Under the pieces are notes generated by a model, which was not told where the DNA came from, did not search any database, and saw only the letters and a program-made list of their open reading frames with translations. Position numbers and translations under genes: made by a program. 64,000 nucleotides of DNA from Chitinimonas_A lacunae. Its GTDB lineage: Bacteria > Pseudomonadota > Gammaproteobacteria > Burkholderiales > Chitinimonadaceae. The DNA is taken from the NCBI RefSeq assembly GCF_042650885.1, contig NZ_JBHSBU010000001.1:1178001-1242000 (forward strand). The letters are read 5' to 3'. This document shows positions 53,701 to 63,600 of this stretch, piece by piece (position 1 is the stretch's first letter; each line of letters starts with the position of its first letter).

Positions 53701-54367
53701 TCATCTGCCAAGCATTGTTGAACGACAAGGTGCTGCGATTGCCCGCCAAGCTGTTCCAATCGACCAGCGGTGAAGTCAGGCTCCATACCGTCTGGGTCGG
53801 ACGCAACTGGATACGGCCGTTTTCCAGCACCCCTCGGCTGAGCGTCATCCGATCCAGCACGTCGTAGTCGTACCAGTTGATATAGCCCTGCCACCACCCT
53901 TCACTACGGCGGGCGCCCAGGACGGCCCGACGGTTGCCGTTCTCGTCATAGCCGTATTGCAGCCACAAGGCTGTGCTGGTCGACTGATCATCATCGGTCT
54001 GCACCGCACGCAGCCGGCCCAGCTCATCGTATTCATTGCGCTGGCGCCAGTATTCGGTCGTCCCGACCGCACGACGGCCTTCCACGCCGCTGCTCCAGCT
54101 TCGCTCTACCGTCTCCTCCAGCACATTGCCCAGCCTGTCGTAGCGCTTGGTCTGGAGCACCGTACCCTCATCGAGGAAGCGATGGGCGTCGACCTTCCCC
54201 GCCTCCGTACCGGACGTATAGCTCTTGTCAAAGTCGGTTTGCTGGATCAGATGACCCGCTTCGTCATAAACGAAGCTGCGCTCGTGCTTCGCCTGGCGAT
54301 TCTGGTAACGGGTCGACACGATGGCAGTCGGGCTCGGGCTCGGCGGTACCTTCTCGCCCAGCGGCGA
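50705..54367 (-). pseudogene. Rhs-B: 5'-truncated YD-repeat backbone, tip broken by IS3 copy B
   Basis: The frame matches Rhs-A from PLGEKVPPSPSPTAIVSTRY through the YD repeats, proline/threonine linker and LysM-like part up to GPEGCGAVGQIVMIVV. It then carries a different hydrophobic allele (VVVTIFTAGALAGAMGVALN). A linker (SEYAGSGHEDKWLKAQL) leads to GKPVTVPN and toxin B. The 5' end stops at an IS5 remnant at 54367, so the N-terminal backbone is lost. The tip continues at 49535 beyond the IS3 copy. Probably silent. Confidence 0.86.
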
Positions 54368-54587
54368 GACTGGTCCCATCAAAGCTGGCTCGGCTTCCAA
54401 TCAATCTGGTTGCATCGCTAGGCGAGGCATTGAGAACCGCGAGCGTTTGAGCCTCCACCGTTGGGGGGTGGAACGGACGCATGCTTGGCTGGCTGGCCTG
54501 GGGAAACTGCGCATTCACTTCGAGCGACGCCTGGATATTCATTACGCCTTATTCAAGCTCGCGTTAAACACGGAAATTCTGACAGAC
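54368..54587 (+). mobile_element. IS5-family transposase remnant
   Basis: The frame reads ARRGIENRERLSLHRWGVER, THAWLAGLGKLRIHFERRLD and IHYALFKLALN. This is the C terminus of an IS5-type transposase, including the R-x(3)-E-R block of the DDE domain. Everything upstream is missing and the 3' side is cut by IS3 copy C. It forms the truncation border of Rhs-B. Confidence 0.82.
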
Positions 54588-55363
54588 CCAAGGTATGCCC
54601 GGTCAGTGTTCGGCTACAGGCGGCCTTTGCCCGTTTGGGACGCTGCTACGGTAGTCGGCGTCTGCAGGCGGCGCTGCGAAACGAAGGGATCAAGCTGGGC
54701 CGCCACCGGGTGCGTCGTCTCATGCGAGTTCACGGGCTACAGGCCACCTGGAGGCGCAAGTTCCGCCACACGACGGACAGCCGACACGACCTGCCCACGG
54801 CGGCCAATGTGCTGGATCGGCAGTTCGAACCGGTGGCGCCTAACCAAGCTTGGGGGTGCGATATAACCTATCTCCGCACGCGCAGCGGCTGGCTCTACCT
54901 AGCTGCCGTGATGGATCTCTTCTCGCGCAAAATCGTCGGCTGGGCCATGGCGCCGACGATGCCGGCTGAACTGCTCTGCTCAGCCCTGCAGATGGCTATT
55001 ACCCAACGTTGCCCAGCACCCGGTCTGATCGTGCATTCTGATCGGGGCAGCCAGTACGCCAGCGAGGCTCACCGCCGCTTGCTCGAACGCCATGACTTAC
55101 GCGCGAGCATGAGCCGAAAGGGGAACTGCTGGGATAACGCCGTGATGGAACGCTTCTTCTTGAATCTCAAGATGGAGCGGGTCTGGCAGCGTGACTATGC
55201 TAACCACCCTGAGGCCCGACGCGACGTCATCGACTCTATCGTCGGCTTCTACAACAGTGTGCGCCTGCACTCCAAACGGGGCCACCTGTCGCCCAACGCT
55301 TATGAGCGTAACTGGACAGAAAAACACTCCTATCGTGGTGTCCGACAATACTTGACCACTACA
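54588..55363 (+). mobile_element. IS3-family element, copy C (5'-truncated, diverged, plus strand)
   Basis: The sequence matches copy A in the opposite orientation from CCAAGGTATGCC to the end CTTGACCACTACA. The frame lacks OrfA and about 42 residues of OrfB but keeps WGCDITYLRT, IVHSDRGSQYAS and NCWDNAVMERFF. Many substitutions relative to copies A and B (for example MRVHGLQATWRRK) show it is an older arrival. Confidence 0.88.
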
Positions 55364-55562
55364 GTCAGATCCCCCCGGGCTTGCAGGCTGCGGTTGTACT
55401 CAGGCCAGTTTCTTGTGCCATAGCGTGGTTTCGGGGTGTTCATCAAAACAGCTTACACACCCTGTCAAGCCTCCCTCGGCGGCGTTATGCAACAAAGCCT
55501 TTATATTCGATGGGGAAATTGAAACGTGCAACCAAACGTTTTTCCAAACTGTAATTTCCGAG
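55364..55562. other. 199-bp junk segment with an IS5-type end
   Basis: TTATGCAACAAAGCC at 55485-55499 repeats exactly the motif at 34099-34113. To its left the minus strand can be read as NAAEGGLTGCVSCFDEHPET and onward to a stop, which has a protein-like composition but no start or family. I see no gene that can be supported. Confidence 0.4.
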
Positions 55563-56006
55563 TTAATATCCAGCTGGAATTGATAATTTACGCCTACCTC
55601 GGTGAATAATATTTCCTGAACACACAGGGCAAGTGCCTTTCCCAAAAAAAACATTATGGATCTTGCAGTGCCCCTCCCCACCTGTTGGTTGGACATCAGA
55701 CACTGAAACAAGAATAGTTTCAGCCTCGATGAAATCAGGCAAATTTTCCAATAGAAAAGGTATTTCAAGCCAACCATATCCCGAATGGAACTGTACAAGC
55801 CCGGAGTCTTTTGCAGCGGCACCAAATATTTTCTGAGCAGTAAGCTGAGAAATGCCAAGATCTGCTGCAATCCAGGAGCGAAACGCTGACATTTTCTCTG
55901 GGTAGACGCGCCCCCATACACCGAAATCAGCCGGATTGTCAAGCTCCATCCTTATCGCTCCTATTGCCCTCGACCGCAGCGGGTCAAAATATTGAACGCC
56001 GAACAT
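55563..56006 (-). CDS. Probable immunity protein to orphan toxin CT2, zinc-ribbon-like C terminus
   Basis: This 147-residue protein has no signal peptide. FGVQYFDPLRSRAIGAIRME and SAFRSWIAADLGISQLTAQK lead to a C-terminal CKIHNVFFGKGTCPVCSGN. Two C-x-x-C/H pairs there suggest a zinc ribbon. The ATG lies 13 bases after the CT2 stop with GGGGA upstream; longer in-frame starts would sit inside the toxin gene. The family was not recognised. Confidence 0.7.
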   Translation of the reverse strand: MFGVQYFDPLRSRAIGAIRMELDNPADFGVWGRVYPEKMSAFRSWIAADLGISQLTAQKIFGAAAKDSGLVQFHSGYGWLEIPFLLENLPDFIEAETILVSVSDVQPTGGEGHCKIHNVFFGKGTCPVCSGNIIHRGRRKLSIPAGY

Positions 56007-56019
56007 ATTTCCCCGCTCA

Positions 56020-56703
56020 TCATGGCAAATATCCCTTCGGCCCTGCGCTTCTATTATATATATCTTTAAAGAAAACCACATTATCTCCCGAAATAGAGTA
56101 GTCTAGATTCTTACTCGTTGTAGAGAAGCGGAATGGCGGCTGATATATACCACCACGGCCTTCCGCTGGAATAATCACTGAAGTCCTCTGTGGCGACCCA
56201 GCGTCAATCAACTTCTGCAAGGCGGCCTGATCTCCTTTCCACGTTACTGCGCCCGAACTAATGTCTGTGGCAGTTGGCGAAAACACACGCTCACCAGCGC
56301 CATTCATGTAATAACCGCTAGCGACCGGCGTGCCCCCAGGATGTACGTGATTAATTAAAATCTTATTGCCCGCAAGTTCACCAAAACTAACACTATCGGG
56401 CCCACCAGAATACAGAGTGTAATATCCGCCGCCTCCATTCTTTCCCGGGCCTAAAGTGTAAGTCGTCGCAAATTCGACCTTATGCTTTTCTGCCAGATTC
56501 AAAAGCTCTACCGCTGTTGGCCTCTTACTAATAACGACACCTTGCGAACCCGGAAGTCCTTGCCCAACACGGGCACCATACAGTAACTGAGAAACTGCAC
56601 CATCCGATTCCAAGAAAGCTGTGTTTGGAACGACAAACTCGCCAAAGCGAGTATGCCCTCCAACCAAATTTTGCCAGCCCCTTCCAAATGCAGCACTCCT
56701 TAC
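56020..56703 (-). CDS. Orphan toxin tip CT2, JAMM/MPN-like
   Basis: The frame is open from 56703, just inside the preceding small gene, and reads FGRGWQNLVGGHTRFGEFVV before PN at the boundary motif (56623-56631), then TAFLESDGAVSQLLYGARVG. Further on come KILINHVHPGGTPVAS, VFSPTATDISS and RTSVIIPAEGRGG. HxHP followed at a distance by a Ser/Thr-x-x-Asp is the pattern of JAMM/JAB metal sites, as also seen in the Rhs-A tip. The spacing is longer than in RadC or Rpn11, so this is a suggestion. No start or backbone is attached. Confidence 0.7.
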   Translation of the reverse strand, partial: VRSAAFGRGWQNLVGGHTRFGEFVVPNTAFLESDGAVSQLLYGARVGQGLPGSQGVVISKRPTAVELLNLAEKHKVEFATTYTLGPGKNGGGGYYTLYSGGPDSVSFGELAGNKILINHVHPGGTPVASGYYMNGAGERVFSPTATDISSGAVTWKGDQAALQKLIDAGSPQRTSVIIPAEGRGGIYQPPFRFSTTSKNLDYSISGDNVVFFKDIYNRSAGPKGYLP

Positions 56704-56879
56704 TTAAAGAACAGAGCCACTGCCGCACTCACCCCCAACAGAAAAGCTCCACCGGTCTGCAACAAGCCTAAGGCAAAAGTAGCGGTTGTAGGAAAGCCAC
56801 CATGCCGCCTCATCTGCCAAAGTACAAACTCAAAAATAATATACCAGGCTATAGTGGCAAATAAGAGATAGGCGATCAT
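56700..56879 (-). CDS. Small two-helix membrane protein, probable immunity to CT1
   Basis: A 59-codon gene runs from an ATG two bases after the CT1 stop. It reads IAYLLFATIAWYIIFEFVLW, then a basic turn QMRRHGGFPTT, then ATFALGLLQTGGAFLLGVSA and AVALFFK. Two transmembrane helices joined by a basic loop are clear. Its position between a toxin tip and the next cassette is that of an immunity gene. An integral membrane inhibitor suggests that CT1 acts on membranes, for example as a pore former. Confidence 0.72.
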   Translation of the reverse strand: MIAYLLFATIAWYIIFEFVLWQMRRHGGFPTTATFALGLLQTGGAFLLGVSAAVALFFK

Positions 56880-56881
56880 AG

Positions 56882-57367
56882 TTACTTACCCCGATAATAA
56901 TCAAAGCCAAGGTAGGCTCCCGTACCGAATACAGCTGCCGCTGTAAACGCCTCAAGATTTCTCTGGAGGGGGTGTTTGGCCGGATCGAATATTATTCCAT
57001 TGGCTCCAATGTTTCTCGGCCGTATATCATTGAATGGCGTACCGAGTCTATAGGAACCTTCCGCCCAAGTAGACCAGAAATTGCCCGGCATATAAGCTCC
57101 AGCATCTCTTGTCATTAGCTTGCCGTTTCTATAAAGATGACTGACCCCCAGATCCCCCAGTTTACCGAGTCCTTCCGCCTGAGCTTTTAAAGACCCACGC
57201 CCCCACCATTGAGCAATAGCTCCAACGTTAGGATCAACTTCCTTGATCCAATAGTTCCCAATATTTTTAATTCTCACCCCACCCGGCAGGCTGCGCCATT
57301 CCGCGCCGGTAGTTATTGCAGACGTACTGTTTGGCACATAAACCGCGCCCGCATATGCAGGCGCAGT
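56882..57367 (-). CDS. Orphan toxin tip CT1
   Basis: The frame opens after a TAA at 57368 and reads TAPAYAGAVYVPN, with the boundary motif at 57329-57337, then STSAITTGAEWRSLPGGVRI. Later parts are NYWIKEVDPNVGAIAQWWGR, YMPGNFWSTWAEGSYRLGTP and a C-terminal hydrophobic run FTAAAVFGTGAYLGFDYYRG. I know no family. The hydrophobic end and the membrane-type immunity gene suggest a membrane target. There is no backbone and no clear start. Confidence 0.68.
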   Translation of the reverse strand, partial: TAPAYAGAVYVPNSTSAITTGAEWRSLPGGVRIKNIGNYWIKEVDPNVGAIAQWWGRGSLKAQAEGLGKLGDLGVSHLYRNGKLMTRDAGAYMPGNFWSTWAEGSYRLGTPFNDIRPRNIGANGIIFDPAKHPLQRNLEAFTAAAVFGTGAYLGFDYYRGK

Positions 57368-57379
57368 TTATGCATCTTA

Positions 57380-57640
57380 CTATGCCGGCGGCAGAAAAAC
57401 ATCCACCTTTACAGCCCCAGTCAACCTGTTGACAGTTGCGCGACTGACCACTTCCGCATCTTTCGGCATCTCGCCCGCTAAATATAGCTCAAATATTCCT
57501 TCTTCATCGGTTATGCCCGATCCAAGCGTGAGGTTTTCCCGGTTCCTTGGCGGCTTAAAACTCTTTAAAGCTTCGAAAGTCGCCTGCTTCGCAATGCTTT
57601 CCATTTCTGCCAAAGAAAGCAATTTTTCTTTAATTACCAT
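57380..57640 (-). CDS. Probable immunity protein to the Rhs-A tip
   Basis: This 86-residue protein has no signal peptide (KEKLLSLAEMESIAKQATFE, GSGITDEEGIFELYLAGEMP, ATVNRLTGAVKVDVFLPP). The ATG overlaps the end of the Rhs-A frame by seven bases (ATGGTAA), so translation is coupled. Position and size fit an immunity protein. The family was not recognised. Confidence 0.72.
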   Translation of the reverse strand: MVIKEKLLSLAEMESIAKQATFEALKSFKPPRNRENLTLGSGITDEEGIFELYLAGEMPKDAEVVSRATVNRLTGAVKVDVFLPPA

Positions 57641-60600
57641 GGCGTCCACCCATTCAAGCTATCACCGGCAGGCGTGAACAGCCTGCGCTGGCCTAACGAA
57701 TTGAAGATTGCACTTTGATTTGCACCCATCGCATCCAGCACCGCTCGATCGCCAATGGACGATCTTAGTACACTGGAATCGAATCCCGGATGGACATGCG
57801 ATGACCAACGCCATCCTTGACTTGCCAAGTCCGTAGCCATTTCCGGAGTAATCGGCACTGATGTTGCGTCGCCACGTATAAGCAAGCGGCGTCCACCGGT
57901 CGAGAACATCGCAAACTCGTCACCAGTGGACGCAGTGAGGGCTGCCAGGTCTCTCTGCCCAAAATTTTTGCTTGTTATTAACTGCGATCCATAGTCTGGC
58001 AACTGCTCAAGAACAGCCGCTTGGCGCGTGTTGAGCGTGCCCATGCCTCGGGAGATTGCAGCCGGATTACCCGTTGCAGGGTTGGAAGCTATTGTAAGTG
58101 GACTGCTTGGGACAGTACTTCTACCCCCAGGCCGCATAGCCAGCACAGGAATAGCCATATCCACTGCCGTAGCTACTCCCGACGAACCCGTCAGGCTTTC
58201 CACTGTCTTGTAAGTCAGCGTTCGCCCATCCCCTCCTTGGATCCGGTTAATCCCCGCACTGATGGTATCCAGCGAATGGAGTCCCACCACGACGCCACCA
58301 GGACTGCCTCCTCCCGTCAGGAACAGGGCAGCCGCGGAGCCAGCCTCTAGTACCCCACCAGCAATCTGCACCGTCCCTTGCGCACCAGGTGAACCACGAT
58401 AGTGATACCCCGTGGTACTCCCTAGCAACGAGAGCTTCTCGCTGAGGGGTAGTTCGCTACTCAGCACTCGCCCCATCGACGTCAAATATCCCGGTGCTTC
58501 GCCAAGCTCTCTAACAGGGCCGTCATACTTCATCTGGGCAAAGTCTTGCGCTAAGGAGCCCAGCCCCTTACGCGCCCAACCGACTCCAGCATTCAGAAGA
58601 TCCAGCCCTTGTTGTTGTAGCCCCTCCGTACTGAACAGACGATCACTCAATCGCGCATTCAGGCTGGCCCGCAGTGCCCGATCGTTATCCTCCCGATAGG
58701 CTGCACGAATCCAAGACTGCGCCTTTTCCTGGTCATAGTCTTCGCTGTAGGTCAGCGTCATCCCTGCTCGGATACGGGAACTGGTCAAGCCATTCTGGTA
58801 GCCAATCGCCCCCGCGAGCTCAGGATCACCATCCGCCAGCGACGTCAGCGTATCGCCACGCTGTACCGTGCGGGAGTACCAGACCCGGCCCTGTCCCCTG
58901 CCATCACCCGCCTCGCCGTCCAAAGCACTGTAGCTATGGCTGGGCACTTCAAACTGATGATCTGACGGCTCAAACTCCACCGGTGCTCGGGCGGCAAGGG
59001 GTTTCATCAATTCCGGCGAATGGAACCGATTGGTCGATTCCACACTGACCGTCTGCATAGCCCGGACGATTCCATTGCCCAGTGCATCCCCAAAGGCATT
59101 GGTCGCGATACTGACCATATCGAGCTTGCCACGACCATGCATCGCAATCTGGGCAACGCGGCTGATCGTGCCACTGGTCAGGTTATTGAGGAGCCTTGCA
59201 CCGAAGGTGTCTCCTTCAACACTTAGCGACGGGGCAACCGAGGCAGCAACCCCGGCGGCCGCTACATTACGCCAACTGAAGCTGCCCAGCCCTGCGGCCG
59301 ACATCACGCTCTGGCTAATCGCAGAGCTGGCCATCGCCGTCAATGCGGCCCCGGCAATATGGCTGTAGGAACTAAAGCTGCTGACGAACTGGGAACCTCG
59401 GATGGCCTCTCCCAACCCTGAGCCGCCGATCGCAGCCCCGACTCCAGCACTCAATGCCGCCGTCCCAACAGCTTTCCAGCTGAATTTGTCCTGGGCACCC
59501 ATCGCCATCCCCACCGCTTGGCTAGCGACACTGCCCACTGCGGCCCCGACGGTGCTGGCCATCATGGCACCACCTAAGCCACTCACCCCCAGGATGCTCC
59601 CCGCAGTCATGGAGCCAATCATCGCCTGGGCACCAGCGGTCATGATGGCCTGGAAGCCTGCGCTGAAACCGACCGCGGCGGCCCCAGCCGTAAAGACTGT
59701 GGCGACGATCATCACCACAATCATGACGATCTGCCCCACCGCGCCACAGCCTTCCGGCCCAGGCGGTGGAGGCGGTGCGGGTAGCTCTGGCGTGGTACTG
59801 CCCAGAATCTTGGTCGGGTTGTACGGCCGGAAGGTATCGGCACGGTTAGCCGCGCTGATCACCATCGGCAGCTTCAGCGTCTGACCCGCCTTCAGCAGTG
59901 ACTCCGGCCCCGCTCGGTTCTCCGAGCTATCGACGGCATTGTTGGCGTCGGCGATCAGATACCACAGCCCCGCATCCCCCCAGTTCATCAAGGCGATCCG
60001 GCGCAGCGTGTCGCCCTGCTGGGTGGTGTAGCTCTGCTCGCTGGCCTGCGGCAGGCTGTTCGGACTCAGGTCCAGATAGTTGAAGTCGAAGTCCGAGCTG
60101 TGGATATCCTTGCCCGCCGACCCCACCACATTCGAGCCTGCGTAGGCATAGGCTATCCCCTTGTTGCCCGGACCGCTGCGCCGGAGGATCTCGTAGTCCT
60201 TACTGTCATGGCTGGGCTTATCCGCCAGCCAGACCGATTCCTCGAATCGCCCCGGTGAGCTGTCGCCCAGATTGGACTCGTCGAACCGCCACAGCACCCG
60301 GCCATCGCTGTCGGTAAAGAAGCGGCGGACCTGGCTGGGCACATAACCAGGCGCGAAGGTGTCGTTGCCTCCAATCCCATGCGCCTGAGTGGCCTGCCAG
60401 ATCGCCCGGACCTGGCCGTAATCGTCCAGCACGCTGTAGCTCTTGGCTCGGCGCGAGTCGCGGCCAGTCACTTCGCGAATCTGCGAAGTTTCCTTCCAGC
60501 TGCCAAAGGCTTGGTATTGATAGGTATAGGTCTCCGACCAGCTGTCCTTGTCCAGCGTCTTGAACTGCATCTGCAACAGCTTCTCGCCATCGTACTGGTA

Positions 60601-63600
60601 CGACGTCTGCGAGGCTGCCTGGGCATTGGCATGCAACCGGTCGGTAAAGGTGTACTGAGTGAGCAGCCGGCCATTGCCGTCGTACTCGTTCCGCCGTTCC
60701 TGCACAAACTGACCGTGGCCATTGACCGACGGTGCCGCCTCCAACGAGGGCGTCGATTTCGGCTCCGGACGTGGTGTCGGCGTCGGCGTAGGTGTCGGAA
60801 CCGGGGTAGGCGTCGGGGTAGGCGTCGGACTCGGCGACCTCGGGTCCCAGTTGCCCTCCTTCGCCACCCGACCCAGCCAGTCGTAGGTGCGCATCGACAC
60901 CAGCATCTCAGGCGAAGTCGAGTTCTCCTGCTGGGTCGCAGCAATCACCCGGCCAAAACTGTCGTAGTAGAACTTCTGGGTCTGCGTCTTCCCATCCCTC
61001 TGAACCGTCTGCACCGAATCGCGCAGTTGGCCCGTACCGAGATAGCTGATCCGCGTTCCACCGCTCAGCATCGGCTGGTCGTCCTTAGGTAGGGCCAGCG
61101 TCATCTGCCAAGCATTGTTGAACGACAAGGTGCTGCGATTGCCCGCCAAGCTGTTCCAATCGACCAGTGGTGAAGTCATGCTCCATACCGTCTGGGTCGG
61201 GCGCAACTGGATACTGCCGTTTTCCAGCACCCCTCGGCTGAGCGTCATCCGATCCAGCGCGTCGTAGTCGTACCAGTTGATATAGCCCTGCCACCACCCT
61301 TCACTACGGCGGGCGCCCAGGACGGCCCGACGGTTGCCGTTCTCGTCATAGCCGTATTGCAGCCACAAGGCTGTGCTGGTCGACTGATCATCATCGGTCT
61401 GCACCGCACGCAGCCGGCCCAGCTCATCGTATTCATTGCGCTGGCGCCAGTATTCGGTCGTCCCGACCGCACGACGGCCTTCCACGCCGCTGCTCCAGCT
61501 TCGCTCTACCGTCTCCTCCAGCACATTGCCCAGCCTGTCGTAGCGCTTGGTCTGAAGCACCGTGCCTTCATCGAGGAAGCGATGGGCGTCGACCTTCCCC
61601 GCCTCCGTACCGGACGTATAGCTCTTGTCGAAGTCGGTTTGCTGGATCAGATGACCCGCTTCGTCATAAACGAAGCTGCGCTCGTGCTTCGCCTGGCGAT
61701 TCTGGTAACGGGTCGACACGATGGCAGTCGGGGTCGGGCTCGGCGGTACCTTCTCGCCCAGCGGCGACACGCGCTGACCAGTGCGCCCCGTCAGCATGCC
61801 GTCTGCGTCGAGCGTCCAGCTATCCCCTCGGTCGTCCACCCAACTGCCGTCGGCACGTCGTTCAATAAAACCGCCTTCCGCCAGGGGAACCATCCCTGGC
61901 AGACCTGTATCGTTCAGTGACTTCTTGTCGCTGCCCGGATCAGGCGTAGGCGTTGGCGTCGGCACAGGAGGCAGCTTGATCTGACGGTCGGGGTCAGCTT
62001 CAAAGTTGAGGAACAGACGCGAATAGTTCTGTCTCTCCAACTCCCCGGCGCTGTTGTACTGGTAATCGTAAGTCCCCCCACCCAGATCGGTGTGGTGGCT
62101 TAGCTGACCGGTCGCCGCGTTGTAGATCCAGCGCAGCGAAGCATCGGAAATTCGCGCCCCCTCTTGCACCCAACTGGTGGTGGCAGATGTTTTGTTGCCG
62201 CGCATATCGTAGGTCTGCTCACGCCGGAAGCCGCGCTTGAATATCCCCCCGTCGCGCTCAGCCGATTCGGTGGCGGTGACTCGACCCAGCGAGTCGTATT
62301 CGGTCAGTTGCAGTTGCTGCTTGTCGTCTGGTGCCCGTGCGTAGTCGCGGGCCGACTCATAACTGTAGATCTGCCGAGTTTCCCGGATCTTGCGTCCCAG
62401 TTGATCGTAGACATAACCCGTTTCTTCCAGGCGTTGTTTACCGATCAATGCGCCTTCTACCAGCTCCCGGACTTCCGCACCGATACGCTGGATCGTCTTG
62501 ACTCGATCCAGTGCGTCGTAGGTATAGGCAAACGGCGACTCCGCAAAAACGCCTGTACCCGAGAAATGGCGCTGCTGTCTCACTCGGCCGTAACTGTCGT
62601 ACTGGGTCTCGCTGAGATAGCTCCGGCCACCCAGCTCATTGACCACATACTCCCCGGTCTGGCGACCGAAATCGTCGTACTCGTAATGGCGGACCTGCTG
62701 TTTGCCGTCACGCTTGGCTTGCAGATCGCCGTACTGGTTGTAGCCATAGCGCCGCTTGATGGCCTGACGCGACACTTTGCCATCCTGGCCGACCACTACC
62801 GTCTCGGGCAGGGTTTCTTCGACAACCCGGTTATGGCTGTCGTAGCGCCATTGGTAGGTGGCGCCGTTGGCGTCCGTCGCACTCAGGCGATTGCCCCAGC
62901 GGTCATAGACCACCGAGCTGACCACTTGAAGCGTCTCCTGGGTCGTCCGGTCCTTGAAGGAAGGATTGAATTGCTTCACCGCCCGGCCAAGCCGGTCATA
63001 GACGGTGAAATAGCGACGGTAGTCGGCGTTGGCGGCAGCCGGGACCCGGCCGGCGCTGTCGGCGTCGAACAATAGATTGAGCAGCGAAGCCTGCTCAGTC
63101 ACCTTTCCAGTCGGACTGACCACCCGGGCCGTTTCCCGGCCTTCGATATCGTAGGCATAGCGGGTGGCGACTCCCCCTTCGTTGCGGTAGATCAGCCGGC
63201 CGGCATTGTCATAGGCGTATTGGCCAGTCAGCTCTGCCGACATGGTGGTGCCCTGGATAGCGACCGGACGGATAAAGCGCCGAGTGATCTCGCCAAAGGC
63301 GTTGTACTCAACCTGGGTTTCCGTATGACCAGTCGAGTCCTTGCCACCCACCCGTTCCCTGGTGGTCACTTGGCGACCGATCCGGTCATAGGTGAACCGT
63401 TTGACGGCGTTATTGCGGATTTTCCGGGTCTCGAGCGACTGATTGTCAGCGAAGGTCTCGACCTCGTTGGACTGCCACTCCAGCAGTGTTCGACCGAAAG
63501 CGTCATAGCGCCATTCGCTGTGCGACAGTTGCTGCCGGCTATACCGTCCCTGGTAGACACGGGCCGACAGGGTACGGCCGGCCGCGTCGAACGAGCGGAT

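Noticed and set aside
54461..55423. 320-codon frame as an intact transposase
   Set aside because: It is a fusion of an IS5 remnant tail read out of phase with a 5'-truncated IS3 OrfB; the orfA part and the N terminus are missing.
55400..55942. 180-codon minus-strand frame
   Set aside because: It overlaps the better-supported immunity gene 55563-56006 in another frame and has no start site or family. Only its last 35 codons look protein-like.
60770..60840. Tandem GTAGGCGTCGG-type repeat as a possible regulatory or CRISPR array
   Set aside because: It encodes the proline/threonine linker of the YD-repeat proteins in frame; units are short and have no spacers.
60379..61092. Repeated 237-codon plus-strand frame (also at 52979-53692, shorter at 42446-42982)
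   Set aside because: Each copy is antisense to the shared Rhs backbone; it recurs only because the backbone does.
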